The notes beneath the pieces are model-generated. The model saw only the letters and a list, made by a program, of their open reading frames with translations. It ran no database searches and was not told the DNA's origin. DNA of 7,647 bases from an uncultured Gemmatimonadales bacterium (GTDB lineage Bacteria; Gemmatimonadota; Gemmatimonadetes; Longimicrobiales; Gaopeijiaceae), in NCBI GenBank assembly GCA_937983085.1, contig CALJKZ010000407.1, forward strand, positions 1 through 7,647. Direction: 5' to 3'. How positions within the stretch are numbered: the first letter of the stretch is position 1; every line of letters begins with the position of its first letter. Below, in pieces: positions 1-4,852 of this stretch. Made by a program: the position numbers and the translations under genes.

Positions 1-1
1 C

Positions 2-634
2 CACGACCGCGTCCTGGCCGTCGACTCCGAGGCAGTAGCGATCACGCCGACCTACGTCGCGCTGGTCTTCGACCGAACCCTCACGATCAATCCCGGCTCC
101 TACGCTCTGGCGATGACGGACGTGGACCTGATGCGCGGCCGCATCCTGGCCGTCGATCCGGCGTCGTACAGCCTGACGATGACCGACGTCTTCTTCGGGC
201 TCACCGTCGTGGCCGACTCCATGGCCACGGTCCTGTCGTTCACCGACGTGGACCTGCTCTACGGCTACGCCCTCGACGTCGATTCCCTCGCGTTCGCGGT
301 CAGTATGACGGACGTCACGCTGACCTACGTGGCCGGGTTCCTCCTTTCCGTCGACCCGGGCTCCTACGCGATCACGCCGACCGACGTGGGCCTTCTCCAC
401 GACCGGGTGCTCGTCGCGGATTCCCTGGCTTGGACGCTGGCGATGACGGACGTCGGACTGCTGCACGACAGGGCTCTCAGCGCCGACTCGCTCGCGTGGC
501 TCCTGACGTTCACGGATGTGACGCTGACGCTCGACGCGTCGCTGGGCGTGACCCCCGGCAACGCGCTGGGCCCCGACCGAACGGTCCGCTATCTCGGACC
601 CGATCCGACCACCCGCTACCTCGGACCTGACTGA
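2..634 (+). CDS. Tandem-repeat phage structural protein (5' truncated)
   Basis: The reading frame is open from the first bases of the window, so the true start lies upstream and the 210 codons seen here are only the C-terminal part. An internal ATG at 113 exists, but the same repeat pattern continues upstream of it in frame. The visible protein is almost entirely repeats of about 22 residues, each starting with Thr-Asp-Val and containing a hydrophobic strand-like core; one clear unit reads TDVGLLHDRVLVADSLAW. Two flavours recur, one with a Pro-Gly-Ser-Tyr turn and one with Asp-Ser-Leu-Ala. Short alternating hydrophobic segments separated by turns suggest a repetitive beta fold. Similar Gly-Ser-Tyr repeat proteins are, from general knowledge, common among phage virion proteins. 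The stop overlaps the next start (TGATG), consistent with co-translation. A virion or tail-associated role is inferred; no catalytic motif is seen. Confidence 0.7.
   Translation, partial: HDRVLAVDSEAVAITPTYVALVFDRTLTINPGSYALAMTDVDLMRGRILAVDPASYSLTMTDVFFGLTVVADSMATVLSFTDVDLLYGYALDVDSLAFAVSMTDVTLTYVAGFLLSVDPGSYAITPTDVGLLHDRVLVADSLAWTLAMTDVGLLHDRALSADSLAWLLTFTDVTLTLDASLGVTPGNALGPDRTVRYLGPDPTTRYLGPD
50..577 (+). repeat. Eight in-frame 66-base-class protein repeats
   Basis: Repeat units begin at 50, 116, 182, 242, 308, 380, 446 and 512. The spacings are 66, 66, 60, 66, 72, 66 and 66 bases, so most units are exactly 22 codons, one is 20 and one is 24. The conserved start of each unit is Thr-Asp-Val (Thr-Tyr-Val in the first). 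The units at 446 and 380 are the most alike, sharing the Gly-Leu-Leu-His-Asp-Arg core and the Ala-Asp-Ser-Leu-Ala-Trp segment with only a few changes. The sequence is diverged at DNA level, so this is an old protein repeat and not a recent DNA expansion. Confidence 0.85.
566..631 (+). repeat. C-terminal 9-residue repeat (Leu-Gly-Pro-Asp)
   Basis: The last 22 residues of the repeat protein switch from the 22-residue motif to a strict 9-residue period. Leu-Gly-Pro-Asp occurs three times, each pair separated by five residues ending in Arg-Tyr, and the final Leu-Gly-Pro-Asp is directly followed by the stop codon. The motif is short, charged and proline/glycine-rich, so it is probably an exposed tail or docking peptide rather than part of the repetitive core. 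Its role is not known to me. Confidence 0.8.
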
Positions 635-1011
635 TGGCGAACCGAAGCAAGATATGGCGGGTCACCGCCGGCGAGACTGTCGACCTGGCGAAAGACCTCT
701 CCGCGGACCTCGATTCCGACGAGAGCCTGACGGGGACCCCGACGGTCACGATCTACTCCGACGACGGGGACGGAACGTGGACCGACGAGACGGCGAACTT
801 CACGCTCGCCAACGTGCAGGTGAACACCGAGGCGATCACCCTGTCCAACGGCAGCACCATCGCGGTCGGGGGCGGTGTCGAGTTGCGCCTGGCGGCCGCG
901 GGGACGCCCGGCGGGGACGACGTCGTCGTCGAGTGTGACGGAGACGACGGGAGCCATCCGGCCTCGGATCCGATCACGCTCATCGTGCAGGGCCCGGCGG
1001 CGCAGGGCTGA
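634..1011 (+). CDS. Small beta-rich phage protein, probable virion accessory
   Basis: A 125-residue protein whose ATG overlaps the stop of the repeat protein by one base (TGATG), so the two are probably co-translated. After a short basic start it is rich in Thr, Val, Asp and Gly with alternating hydrophobic residues, for example the TVTIYS strand near residues 37-42 and the VEL and VVVEC strands near 82-100. It ends in a strand-like Pro-Ile-Thr-Leu-Ile-Val-Gln segment. This pattern suits an immunoglobulin-like or jelly-roll beta sandwich of the kind found in phage baseplate, fibre-adaptor or decoration proteins. There is no signal peptide, membrane segment or catalytic motif. The structural role rests on neighbourhood and composition, not on a recognised family. 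It is the last rightward gene before the leftward accessory unit. Confidence 0.6.
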   Translation: MANRSKIWRVTAGETVDLAKDLSADLDSDESLTGTPTVTIYSDDGDGTWTDETANFTLANVQVNTEAITLSNGSTIAVGGGVELRLAAAGTPGGDDVVVECDGDDGSHPASDPITLIVQGPAAQG

Positions 1012-1015
1012 GGCG

Positions 1016-1300
1016 TCAGGGCGCCAGCGCCCTCCTGACCGCCTCCAGCCTCCGCTCCGCCTCCCCAGGCTCGGTCGCGTCCGCCGGACCCGTGCCGGTG
1101 AGCAGCCACCGGCACGCCGCGAAGCCCACGAGCTCGCAGTCGGCGATGAAGTCCGCGGGGATGGAGCGACCCTCGGTGGCCACGTAGCCCTGGACGGTGC
1201 GGACGTTGTGACCGGTGAGTTCGGCGAGGGCCTTGGCGTCGATGCCTTTTTCGGTGAGGCGTTGACGGAGGCGGGCGCGGATGGCTTCGAGGGTGCTCAC
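1016..1300 (-). CDS. Small repressor-like HTH protein, paralog of the 1897-2340 repressor
   Basis: The chosen start is a GTG at 1300 that overlaps the stop of the upstream lipoprotein gene in a GTGA, giving 94 residues. A longer in-frame reading exists upstream, but it runs through the lipoprotein gene in another frame with arginine-rich shadow sequence. Residues 8-45 look like a compact helix-turn-helix: an amphipathic helix, then EKGIDAKALAELTG and a recognition-helix-like stretch through Val-Gln-Gly-Tyr. Residues 48-70 carry IPADFI and a Trp-Leu-Leu-Thr-Gly motif, as in many phage Cro/CI-class proteins. The core is about half identical to the second leftward regulator, but the long C-terminal tail of that protein is missing. 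It probably binds DNA as a dimer. It may regulate its own two-gene unit or interfere with the main repressor; both are inference. Confidence 0.72.
   Translation of the reverse strand: MSTLEAIRARLRQRLTEKGIDAKALAELTGHNVRTVQGYVATEGRSIPADFIADCELVGFAACRWLLTGTGPADATEPGEAERRLEAVRRALAP
1018..1033. terminator. Hairpin at convergent gene junction (possible bidirectional terminator)
   Basis: AGGGCGC and GCGCCCT form a perfect 7-base inverted repeat with a 2-base centre; the stem would open to a 4-base loop in practice. GTC at 1015-1017 and GAC at 1037-1039 could extend it across a small bulge. The stem covers the stop and last codons of the leftward HTH gene and begins 7 bases after the rightward block stops. 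There is no T-tract on either strand, so it is not a classical intrinsic terminator, and GC-rich coding DNA gives such stems by chance fairly often. Confidence 0.3.
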
Positions 1301-1683
1301 CAGCCCACGTAATCGACCCGCCACTGTCGCCCCTCCTGCGTCAGCGAGAGCATCTTCACGTCGTCGTCGGTGCGGTACCACCACGTCGCGGACCTCTGGT
1401 TGCCGAGCTGCTGGCGGTCGACGTCGTCGGGCTGGCCCACATGGGCGAGGACGCTGCACGCGCTCCATCCGACCTGGGGGATGTAGGCGCGGCCCTCGGG
1501 AAGCTCGGCCTTCAGGCGCTCGGCCCGCTCCATGATTTCCGGGTAGTCGCAGCCCCATTGGCCGACGAAGTCAGGTTGGACGCCTTGGCCGGGCTGGAGC
1601 GCGAGGCATCCGACGAGGAAGGCCACGAGTCCCATCCAGACATGGCGCGAACCGCGGGTAGCGGTCAGTCTGGCCGTCGTCAC
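1297..1683 (-). CDS. Putative lipoprotein with BamE/SmpA-like C-terminal domain
   Basis: The start is a GTG at 1683, supported by GGAGG at 1692-1688 four bases upstream. The 128-residue product has a basic N-terminus with several Arg, a hydrophobic run around residues 17-25, and the lipobox Leu-Val-Gly-Cys with Cys26 as the expected lipidated residue, so an exported lipid-anchored protein of about 103 residues is predicted. Two more cysteines (45 and 76) could pair. The segment from about residue 72, a Val-Gly-Trp start, a Gly-Gln-Pro-Asp turn, then Trp-Trp-Tyr-Arg and a final strand pair, resembles the pattern of small BamE/SmpA-type domains; this is a resemblance only. The gene is coupled to the downstream HTH gene. 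A lysogeny-expressed surface or exclusion function is possible but unproven. Confidence 0.65.
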   Translation of the reverse strand: MTTARLTATRGSRHVWMGLVAFLVGCLALQPGQGVQPDFVGQWGCDYPEIMERAERLKAELPEGRAYIPQVGWSACSVLAHVGQPDDVDRQQLGNQRSATWWYRTDDDVKMLSLTQEGRQWRVDYVGW

Positions 1684-1687
1684 AGGG

Positions 1688-1692
1688 CCTCC
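1688..1692 (-). promoter_or_regulatory. Ribosome binding site fixing the lipoprotein GTG start
   Basis: On the minus strand GGAGG sits four bases upstream of the GTG at 1683. It supports that GTG over the in-frame ATG nearer the hydrophobic segment (residue 17), which would leave no basic n-region for the signal peptide. Confidence 0.6.
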
Positions 1693-1724
1693 GTAGGTTG
1701 AGGGCTTCGGTCAACGTTCGGGTC

Positions 1725-1730
1725 AGGAGG
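1725..1730 (+). promoter_or_regulatory. Strong Shine-Dalgarno for the 1737 ORF
   Basis: AGGAGG lies six bases upstream of the GTG at 1737, close to the ideal anti-16S complement and spacing. It moves the start of this gene from the longer in-frame TTG at 1698 to 1737. It lies in a 53-base gap between two divergent starts, so any promoters for the two genes must be compact or overlap the coding sequences. Confidence 0.65.
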
Positions 1731-1736
1731 GAGTGG

Positions 1737-2030
1737 GTGAAAGCGGTGTACGAGGCGACGTATGCGATTGAGGAGTTGGGGGTGGAGGTTGGGGACATCA
1801 TCACCTTGCGGCCCGCTCACCCCGACAACCCCCTCCTGGTGACGAAGCGCCACGACCGCAACCGCCTCCCGCTCATCTTGGATCACCTGGACGCCCTCAC
1901 CCCTCTGTCGTTTTCCGCTTCCGCTTCTCCGGAATCCGCGGCTGAGGAGCTGCGTCGGAGTCTACTTCGGAGGTTTGGCCCGCCTCCAGCTTCGCCGCCT
2001 TCGCGGCGGCGGCTTTCGATTCTGCCCTGA
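1737..2030 (+). CDS. Small hypothetical protein, overlaps repressor 3' end antisense
   Basis: A 97-residue ORF starting at GTG behind a strong AGGAGG. The first 55 or so residues look like a genuine protein: an amphipathic helix, the strand-like Val-Gly-Asp-Ile-Ile-Thr-Leu-Arg-Pro, then a basic segment and LILDHLDALTPL. From about codon 58 onwards the composition changes to Ser/Pro/Arg-rich with less GC-biased third positions. That is where the ORF runs antisense over the last 134 bases of the leftward repressor gene. The tail is therefore probably a read-through over a gene whose coding pressure is on the other strand. I recognise no family. Its place between two repressor paralogs suggests a lysogeny-region protein, but the function is unknown. 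It could also be a decayed gene that lost its original stop. Confidence 0.5.
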   Translation: MKAVYEATYAIEELGVEVGDIITLRPAHPDNPLLVTKRHDRNRLPLILDHLDALTPLSFSASASPESAAEELRRSLLRRFGPPPASPPSRRRLSILP

Positions 2031-2340
2031 CTCGGTCCACGATGGCGGCGACCTGACGGAAGGCAGCCTGCTCCGCCGAAGGGCCGACCACGTCCCTCGG
2101 CTCATCGCCCGTAAGCAACCAGGCGGCTGACGCAAACCCCCTGGCCTGACACCGCCCGATGAAGTCGGCGGGAATCGTGTCCGTGCCCCCTCCGTCGTCG
2201 CGCACGTAACGCTGAACGTTCTTCGGCGGGTCCCCCGTCAGAAGGGCCAAGGCGCGTGCGCTCATCCCCTTCTCGTGCAGGCGCTCCTGGAGGCGCCCCC
2301 GGACCGCCCGTGTATCCGTGGGACTATCCTGTCTCACCAT
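1897..2340 (-). CDS. Phage repressor-like HTH protein with basic C-terminal tail
   Basis: The ATG at 2340 gives 147 residues. A longer reading extends upstream, but its extra part lies across the control region and reads unlike protein. AAGGGG is only one base before this ATG, so the adjacent in-frame GTG at 2337 (spacing 4) may be the real start. Residues 11-80 hold the HTH core: the RLQERLHEKGMSARALALLTG helix pair, a recognition-helix-like Asn-Val-Gln-Arg-Tyr-Val, then IPADFI and Trp-Leu-Leu-Thr-Gly as in CI/Cro-class proteins. The rest is a helical Ala/Lys-rich stretch and a Lys/Arg-rich end, with no LexA-like Ala-Gly cleavage or Ser/Lys peptidase motif, so a RecA-cleaved type is unlikely. 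It is divergent from the early operon and probably represses it; this is inferred from position. Confidence 0.72.
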   Translation of the reverse strand: MVRQDSPTDTRAVRGRLQERLHEKGMSARALALLTGDPPKNVQRYVRDDGGGTDTIPADFIGRCQARGFASAAWLLTGDEPRDVVGPSAEQAAFRQVAAIVDRVRAESKAAAAKAAKLEAGQTSEVDSDAAPQPRIPEKRKRKTTEG

Positions 2341-2345
2341 GCCCC

Positions 2346-2375
2346 TTGACAGGCGTTGCCGCTGTCCCCCATTAT
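2346..2375 (+). promoter_or_regulatory. Probable early rightward promoter
   Basis: A perfect TTGACA at 2346-2351 is followed after 18 bases by CATTAT at 2370-2375 (four of six matches to TATAAT). Transcription would start near 2382, about 65 bases before the excisionase-like ATG at 2447. The -10 overlaps the first operator-like repeat, so a repressor bound there would block it. The assignment assumes a housekeeping sigma factor of the sigma-70 class. Confidence 0.55.
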
Positions 2376-2376
2376 C
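2371..2376 (-). promoter_or_regulatory. Possible -10 of the leftward repressor promoter
   Basis: Read on the minus strand these bases are GATAAT, five of six matches to TATAAT, placed to start transcription about 24 bases before the repressor ATG at 2340. No good -35 is visible at 16-18 bases upstream. It lies on top of the rightward -10, so the two promoters would be face to face and mutually exclusive. Weak promoter with activator or repressor control is possible; chance is also possible. Confidence 0.35.
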
Positions 2377-2430
2377 GTCGTACCGTAGGACATAATCGTC
2401 GCATGACGGTAAATGTCGTTGAATGTCAGA
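2371..2430. promoter_or_regulatory. Operator-like repeats in the divergent control region
   Basis: ATTATCGTCG (2371-2380) and ATAATCGTCG (2392-2401) form a near-identical direct repeat 21 bases apart, two helical turns. ATTAT and ATAAT are also each other's reverse complement. TACCGT (2381-2386) and ACGGTA (2406-2411) make a perfect inverted pair around the second repeat. A further direct pair, AATGTCGT and AATGTCAG, starts at 2412 and 2422. Spacing and position between divergent regulator genes are what is expected of operators for a dimeric repressor. Which protein binds is not shown. Confidence 0.5.
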
Positions 2431-2446
2431 CGAAACAGGGTGCGAC

Positions 2447-2662
2447 ATGGAAACCTCCGCCGCAAGCGAATCGGCCATCACGCCGGCCCAGGCGGTCGAA
2501 TATCTGAAGGAGCGCCACAGCCTCGATTACAGCGAGGAGCACCTTCAGCGCCTGGCCCGCCAGGGCGAGGCCCCTTCCCACAAGGTCGGGCGCCACCGCA
2601 TGTACCGCCGGTCACTCCTCGACCAGTGGGCGCTTGGTGAGTGGTCCCCGGAGGCGGCGTGA
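2447..2662 (+). CDS. Excisionase-family (MerR-like winged-helix) DNA-binding protein
   Basis: The ATG at 2447 is preferred to the in-frame ATG at 2423 because CAGGG ends six bases upstream of 2447, while nothing like a Shine-Dalgarno precedes 2423. The 71-residue product fits the short excisionase/HTH_17 pattern: an Ile-Thr-Pro-Ala-Gln-Ala-Val-Glu-Tyr-Leu first helix (residues 11-20), a recognition helix around 30-39, the turn Gln-Gly-Glu-Ala-Pro, then the wing Lys-Val-Gly-Arg-His-Arg-Met-Tyr-Arg-Arg and a final Leu-Asp-Gln-Trp. It is the first gene of the rightward operon and overlaps the next start by four bases. It could be an Xis directionality factor or a Cro-like early regulator; the absence of an integrase gene in view leaves this open. 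Confidence 0.72.
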   Translation: METSAASESAITPAQAVEYLKERHSLDYSEEHLQRLARQGEAPSHKVGRHRMYRRSLLDQWALGEWSPEAA

Positions 2663-3768
2663 CCGCGCCCACGAAGCGCGTCATGAACCGCCCCGACCTC
2701 TCCCGCGACTCATTGTTCGCGCTCCTGGAGAAATCGAAGGACATCCATGAGCAGTGGCTGGACCGCGAGGCGCCTCCGCCAGAGAAAGAGACGGACGAGA
2801 TAGCCCACGAAATCACGGAAGCCCTGAACAACTGGCACGAGACGAAGGCGAGTCAGGGCCACATGCGGCTGATGACTCGATTCTGGTCGAAGGTGCAGCC
2901 AGAGCCGAACACTGGGTGCTGGCTCTGGGTGGGAACCTACGGCAACAGCGGTTACGGCCAGTTTTTCGTGAACGGAAAGCGAGAGCAGGCCCACAGAGCC
3001 TCCTACACGCTTCTCGTGGGCCGTATTCCGGGGGATCTGTGGGTGCTCCACCGATGCGACAACCGCGCATGCGTGAACCCGGACCATCTATGGCTCGGAA
3101 CAGCTGAAGACAACGCTCGTGACAGGGCGCAAAAGGGCCGCAATGGGGACGGGGTCGCGGGGATCGTAAAGCTCCTTCCGGAAGAAGTGATTGAGATCCG
3201 GGAGTCTGGTGAGTCCACCCAGGCGTTGGCTCGCCGCTTCCCCGTGGGCTCAACGCAAATACGCCGGATAAGGGCCGGAGAATGCTGGGCGTCCGTCGGA
3301 GGTCGAGGCGGTGGAGCTGCACGACCTCAGCCAGAGGAATCGAAACGTGAAGCATGGCCCGAACGTGGCCACCGCCAATGGGAGCGGTCCAGCAGGATCG
3401 TGGCGGAACCTGCACAACCCCGGAGGAACGATGTCCATGAAGAACAAGGCCAAGAGGACGGTCCGCCACGCGGAACGCCTGGCCAAGCGATCAATTCGGT
3501 ACGCCGGCCCGAGGCACGAGGTGGCCCGCGTTCTCAAGCGCAGGCCGTCGACGATCTCACACGAGGTCAGGAACCGGGCGCACCCGACCCTCAAGGCGTC
3601 GTTCGCCATGATGGTCTCGCTGTCCGAGGACTCGAAGGTGAGCCCGTGGGCCTACATGACGGCCTGCAAGGAGGCCGTGGAACTCGCGACGGTGGTCGAG
3701 GTCGACGACGAGTCGCTGGTGGCCAGCGGGATCCGGCTCCTGGCCGAAGAGAACGCCTCGTGCCGTGA
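2659..3768 (+). CDS. HNH endonuclease with N-terminal extension and aberrant C-terminal run-on
   Basis: The GTG at 2659 overlaps the previous stop (GTGA) behind GGAGG at 2650-2654. Residues 1-65 are an acidic helical segment unlike a free-standing HNH start. The HNH part starts near residue 69 (internal ATG at 2863 with an AGGG four bases before it) and shows Trp-rich Gly-Cys-Trp-Leu-Trp, Gly-Tyr-Gly, His-Arg-Ala-Ser-Tyr, then the catalytic-type region with His131, CDNRAC, Asn-Pro-Asp-His-Leu (His143) and a Thr...Asn end. Residues about 175-210 form a small HTH (ALARRFPVGSTQIRRI), as is common in HNH-homing-type proteins. Beyond residue about 212 the sequence is low-complexity Arg/Gly/Pro, and after 3431 it lies out of frame over the next gene, so the natural stop was probably lost. 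Mobile free-standing endonuclease or phage nicking role; function inferred. Confidence 0.72.
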   Translation: MTAPTKRVMNRPDLSRDSLFALLEKSKDIHEQWLDREAPPPEKETDEIAHEITEALNNWHETKASQGHMRLMTRFWSKVQPEPNTGCWLWVGTYGNSGYGQFFVNGKREQAHRASYTLLVGRIPGDLWVLHRCDNRACVNPDHLWLGTAEDNARDRAQKGRNGDGVAGIVKLLPEEVIEIRESGESTQALARRFPVGSTQIRRIRAGECWASVGGRGGGAARPQPEESKREAWPERGHRQWERSSRIVAEPAQPRRNDVHEEQGQEDGPPRGTPGQAINSVRRPEARGGPRSQAQAVDDLTRGQEPGAPDPQGVVRHDGLAVRGLEGEPVGLHDGLQGGRGTRDGGRGRRRVAGGQRDPAPGRRERLVP

Positions 3769-3919
3769 CGAGGACGACGCGACGCTCATGGGCGAGCTGG
3801 CCCACGCCGAGGCGCTGGCTCGTCACGCCGAGGTTTGCCTGAAGCTCTCGGCCACGTTGGTCGACGCGCACGAGCGAGGCATCCCGCTCCATGCGCTGTA
3901 CCGGGAGCGGCAGTCATGA
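3431..3919 (+). CDS. CII-like phage regulator (186 CII/CP76-type), tentative
   Basis: The ATG at 3431 has GGAGG at 3422-3426; a longer reading from GTG at 3311 lacks a good Shine-Dalgarno and has protein-unlike sequence. The product has 162 residues. After a very basic start (residues 4-24, many Lys/Arg), residues 27-47 look like a helix-turn-helix, with VARVLKRRPSTISHEVRNR carrying a Pro-Ser-Thr-Ile-Ser recognition helix. A helical segment with Met-Met follows, then a long acidic helical C-terminal half with repeated Ala/Glu/Leu (about 90-150). The HTH followed by a helical segment resembles phage 186 CII-class regulators and phage proteins of unknown function with the same Pro-Ser-Thr-(Leu/Ile)-Ser motif. 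A DNA-binding role in lysogeny or early control is likely; the family name is tentative. Confidence 0.55.
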   Translation: MSMKNKAKRTVRHAERLAKRSIRYAGPRHEVARVLKRRPSTISHEVRNRAHPTLKASFAMMVSLSEDSKVSPWAYMTACKEAVELATVVEVDDESLVASGIRLLAEENASCRDEDDATLMGELAHAEALARHAEVCLKLSATLVDAHERGIPLHALYRERQS

Positions 3920-4128
3920 GCGCCCGCGACGATGTCCGCGCCTTCCCCGAGCGCAGTGACGGTGGCTATGACCGGCCCGGCATGACGCTGCGCGACTGGT
4001 TCGCGGGGCAGGCGCTCGCGGGCCTGACGGCGAACGAGCGCGGAATCCTCGACGAAAAAGACGCGGCCAATCTGGCGCCGGGCTGCTACAAGCTCGCCGA
4101 CGCGATGCTCGCGGAGCGGGACCGATGA
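3916..4128 (+). CDS. Small conserved-type phage protein
   Basis: A 70-residue product whose ATG overlaps the previous stop (ATGA). A longer in-frame start at 3835 lies within the CII-like gene and would add Arg/Ala-rich shadow sequence. The central motif GMTLRDWFAGQALAGL (residues 22-37) and the end Tyr-Lys-Leu-Ala-Asp-Ala-Met-Leu-Ala-Glu-Arg match a small protein type that I recall from many phage early regions, where it has no assigned function. The fold is probably two or three helices; no catalytic residues, Cys pairs or membrane segment are visible. It belongs to the tightly coupled run leading to the recombination genes. Confidence 0.72.
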   Translation: MSARDDVRAFPERSDGGYDRPGMTLRDWFAGQALAGLTANERGILDEKDAANLAPGCYKLADAMLAERDR

Positions 4129-4466
4129 ATGGGCATACGCCGGGGCCGTGGAGGATTCTGTCCATGAACACCTCCGCCGAGGCCGAGATAGTCGGCCCTA
4201 ATCACGAGGACGGCGGTTTGGTCGAATGGATAGCCGACTCGTTCGGTGGACTCGAAGGCTCTGAAGCCAACGCCCGCCTGATCGCAGCCGCGCCGGATCT
4301 GCTGGAGGCGCTGAAGGACGTTCTCGGCCCGCTCGCCACGGTCACGATGGCCGACACCGGCCACAACTCCGAGCAGCGCCCCGCGCAACCGAACCTGCGG
4401 GTGAGTGGCTCAGCCATCCACCGCGCCCGTGCAGCCATCGCGAAGGCTACGGGGGGTGCGGCATGA
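4125..4466 (+). CDS. Phage protein of the His-Thr-Pro-Gly-Pro-Trp type
   Basis: A 113-residue product starting at an ATG that overlaps the previous stop by four bases. It begins with His-Thr-Pro-Gly-Pro-Trp and contains ANARLIAAAPDLLEAL at residues 48-63, a pair of hallmarks of a widespread phage small-protein type whose function is unknown to me. The end Ala-Arg-Ala-Ala-Ile-Ala-Lys-Ala-Thr-Gly is also typical of that type. The middle (about 70-95) is probably a loop and varies freely. No enzyme motif is seen. Its start and stop are both overlapped by neighbours, so it is translated as part of the operon. Confidence 0.78.
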   Translation: MNGHTPGPWRILSMNTSAEAEIVGPNHEDGGLVEWIADSFGGLEGSEANARLIAAAPDLLEALKDVLGPLATVTMADTGHNSEQRPAQPNLRVSGSAIHRARAAIAKATGGAA

Positions 4467-4852
4467 CCCGCGTCCTCTGCGGCGGCAAGGCAAACGCGGA
4501 CGGCATTGAGGTCCACGTGCCCACGAAAAAGGCCCCGCGCCATGGGAGTGACGACGGGACCGGCCCGGAGGCTGAGAGCAAGCTAACACGGGCGCGCCAC
4601 ATCGACAGGATGCCGAGCCTCAACGGCGGCACCCGCGAGGCCGTCGAGGAGCTTCGCGCCTGCCTCCAGGGCGCAGCGGACCGACTCGAGGAAGCCTCTC
4701 GGGCGCACGGCGAGGCTCTGCACGCGGGCACCAACGATGAGCACCGCCGAGCGTCGGAAAACCTGATCGCGGCACGGAAGAACTTCCGGCAGCTCAACAC
4801 GGCAGCGTGGCGGAAGATCGGCAGGATACTGGAGGGGGTGGCTGATGTCTGA
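4463..4852 (+). CDS. Hypothetical helical phage protein
   Basis: A 129-residue product beginning at an ATGA overlap. The first 50 residues are basic and probably flexible (with Cys6 and a Lys-Lys pair near 22). From about residue 56 to the end it looks almost entirely helical and highly charged, with regularly spaced Leu/Ala and repeated Arg-Glu-Ala patterns that could form a coiled coil or helical bundle. I recognise no family. Its stop lies eight bases inside the RecE-like gene, so it is directly coupled to the recombination module and may be an accessory to it. That is only a positional argument. Confidence 0.6.
   Translation: MTRVLCGGKANADGIEVHVPTKKAPRHGSDDGTGPEAESKLTRARHIDRMPSLNGGTREAVEELRACLQGAADRLEEASRAHGEALHAGTNDEHRRASENLIAARKNFRQLNTAAWRKIGRILEGVADV

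Noticed and set aside
1301..1558. N-terminal extension of the small HTH gene to 1558
   Set aside because: The extension lies over the lipoprotein gene and is Arg/Pro-rich. The GTGA overlap at 1297-1300 gives a better start.
1709..1714. TTGACC on the minus strand as a -35 for the lipoprotein gene
   Set aside because: A -10 at the usual distance would fall on the Shine-Dalgarno and place the transcript start at the start codon; no good hexamer is there.
2341..2446. tRNA or CRISPR-like repeat in the control region
   Set aside because: The repeats are short and imperfect with no regular spacer array, and no cloverleaf can be drawn; operator sites explain them better.
3311..3430. Longer start of the CII-like gene at GTG 3311
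   Set aside because: No convincing Shine-Dalgarno, and the added residues look non-coding; GGAGG supports 3431.
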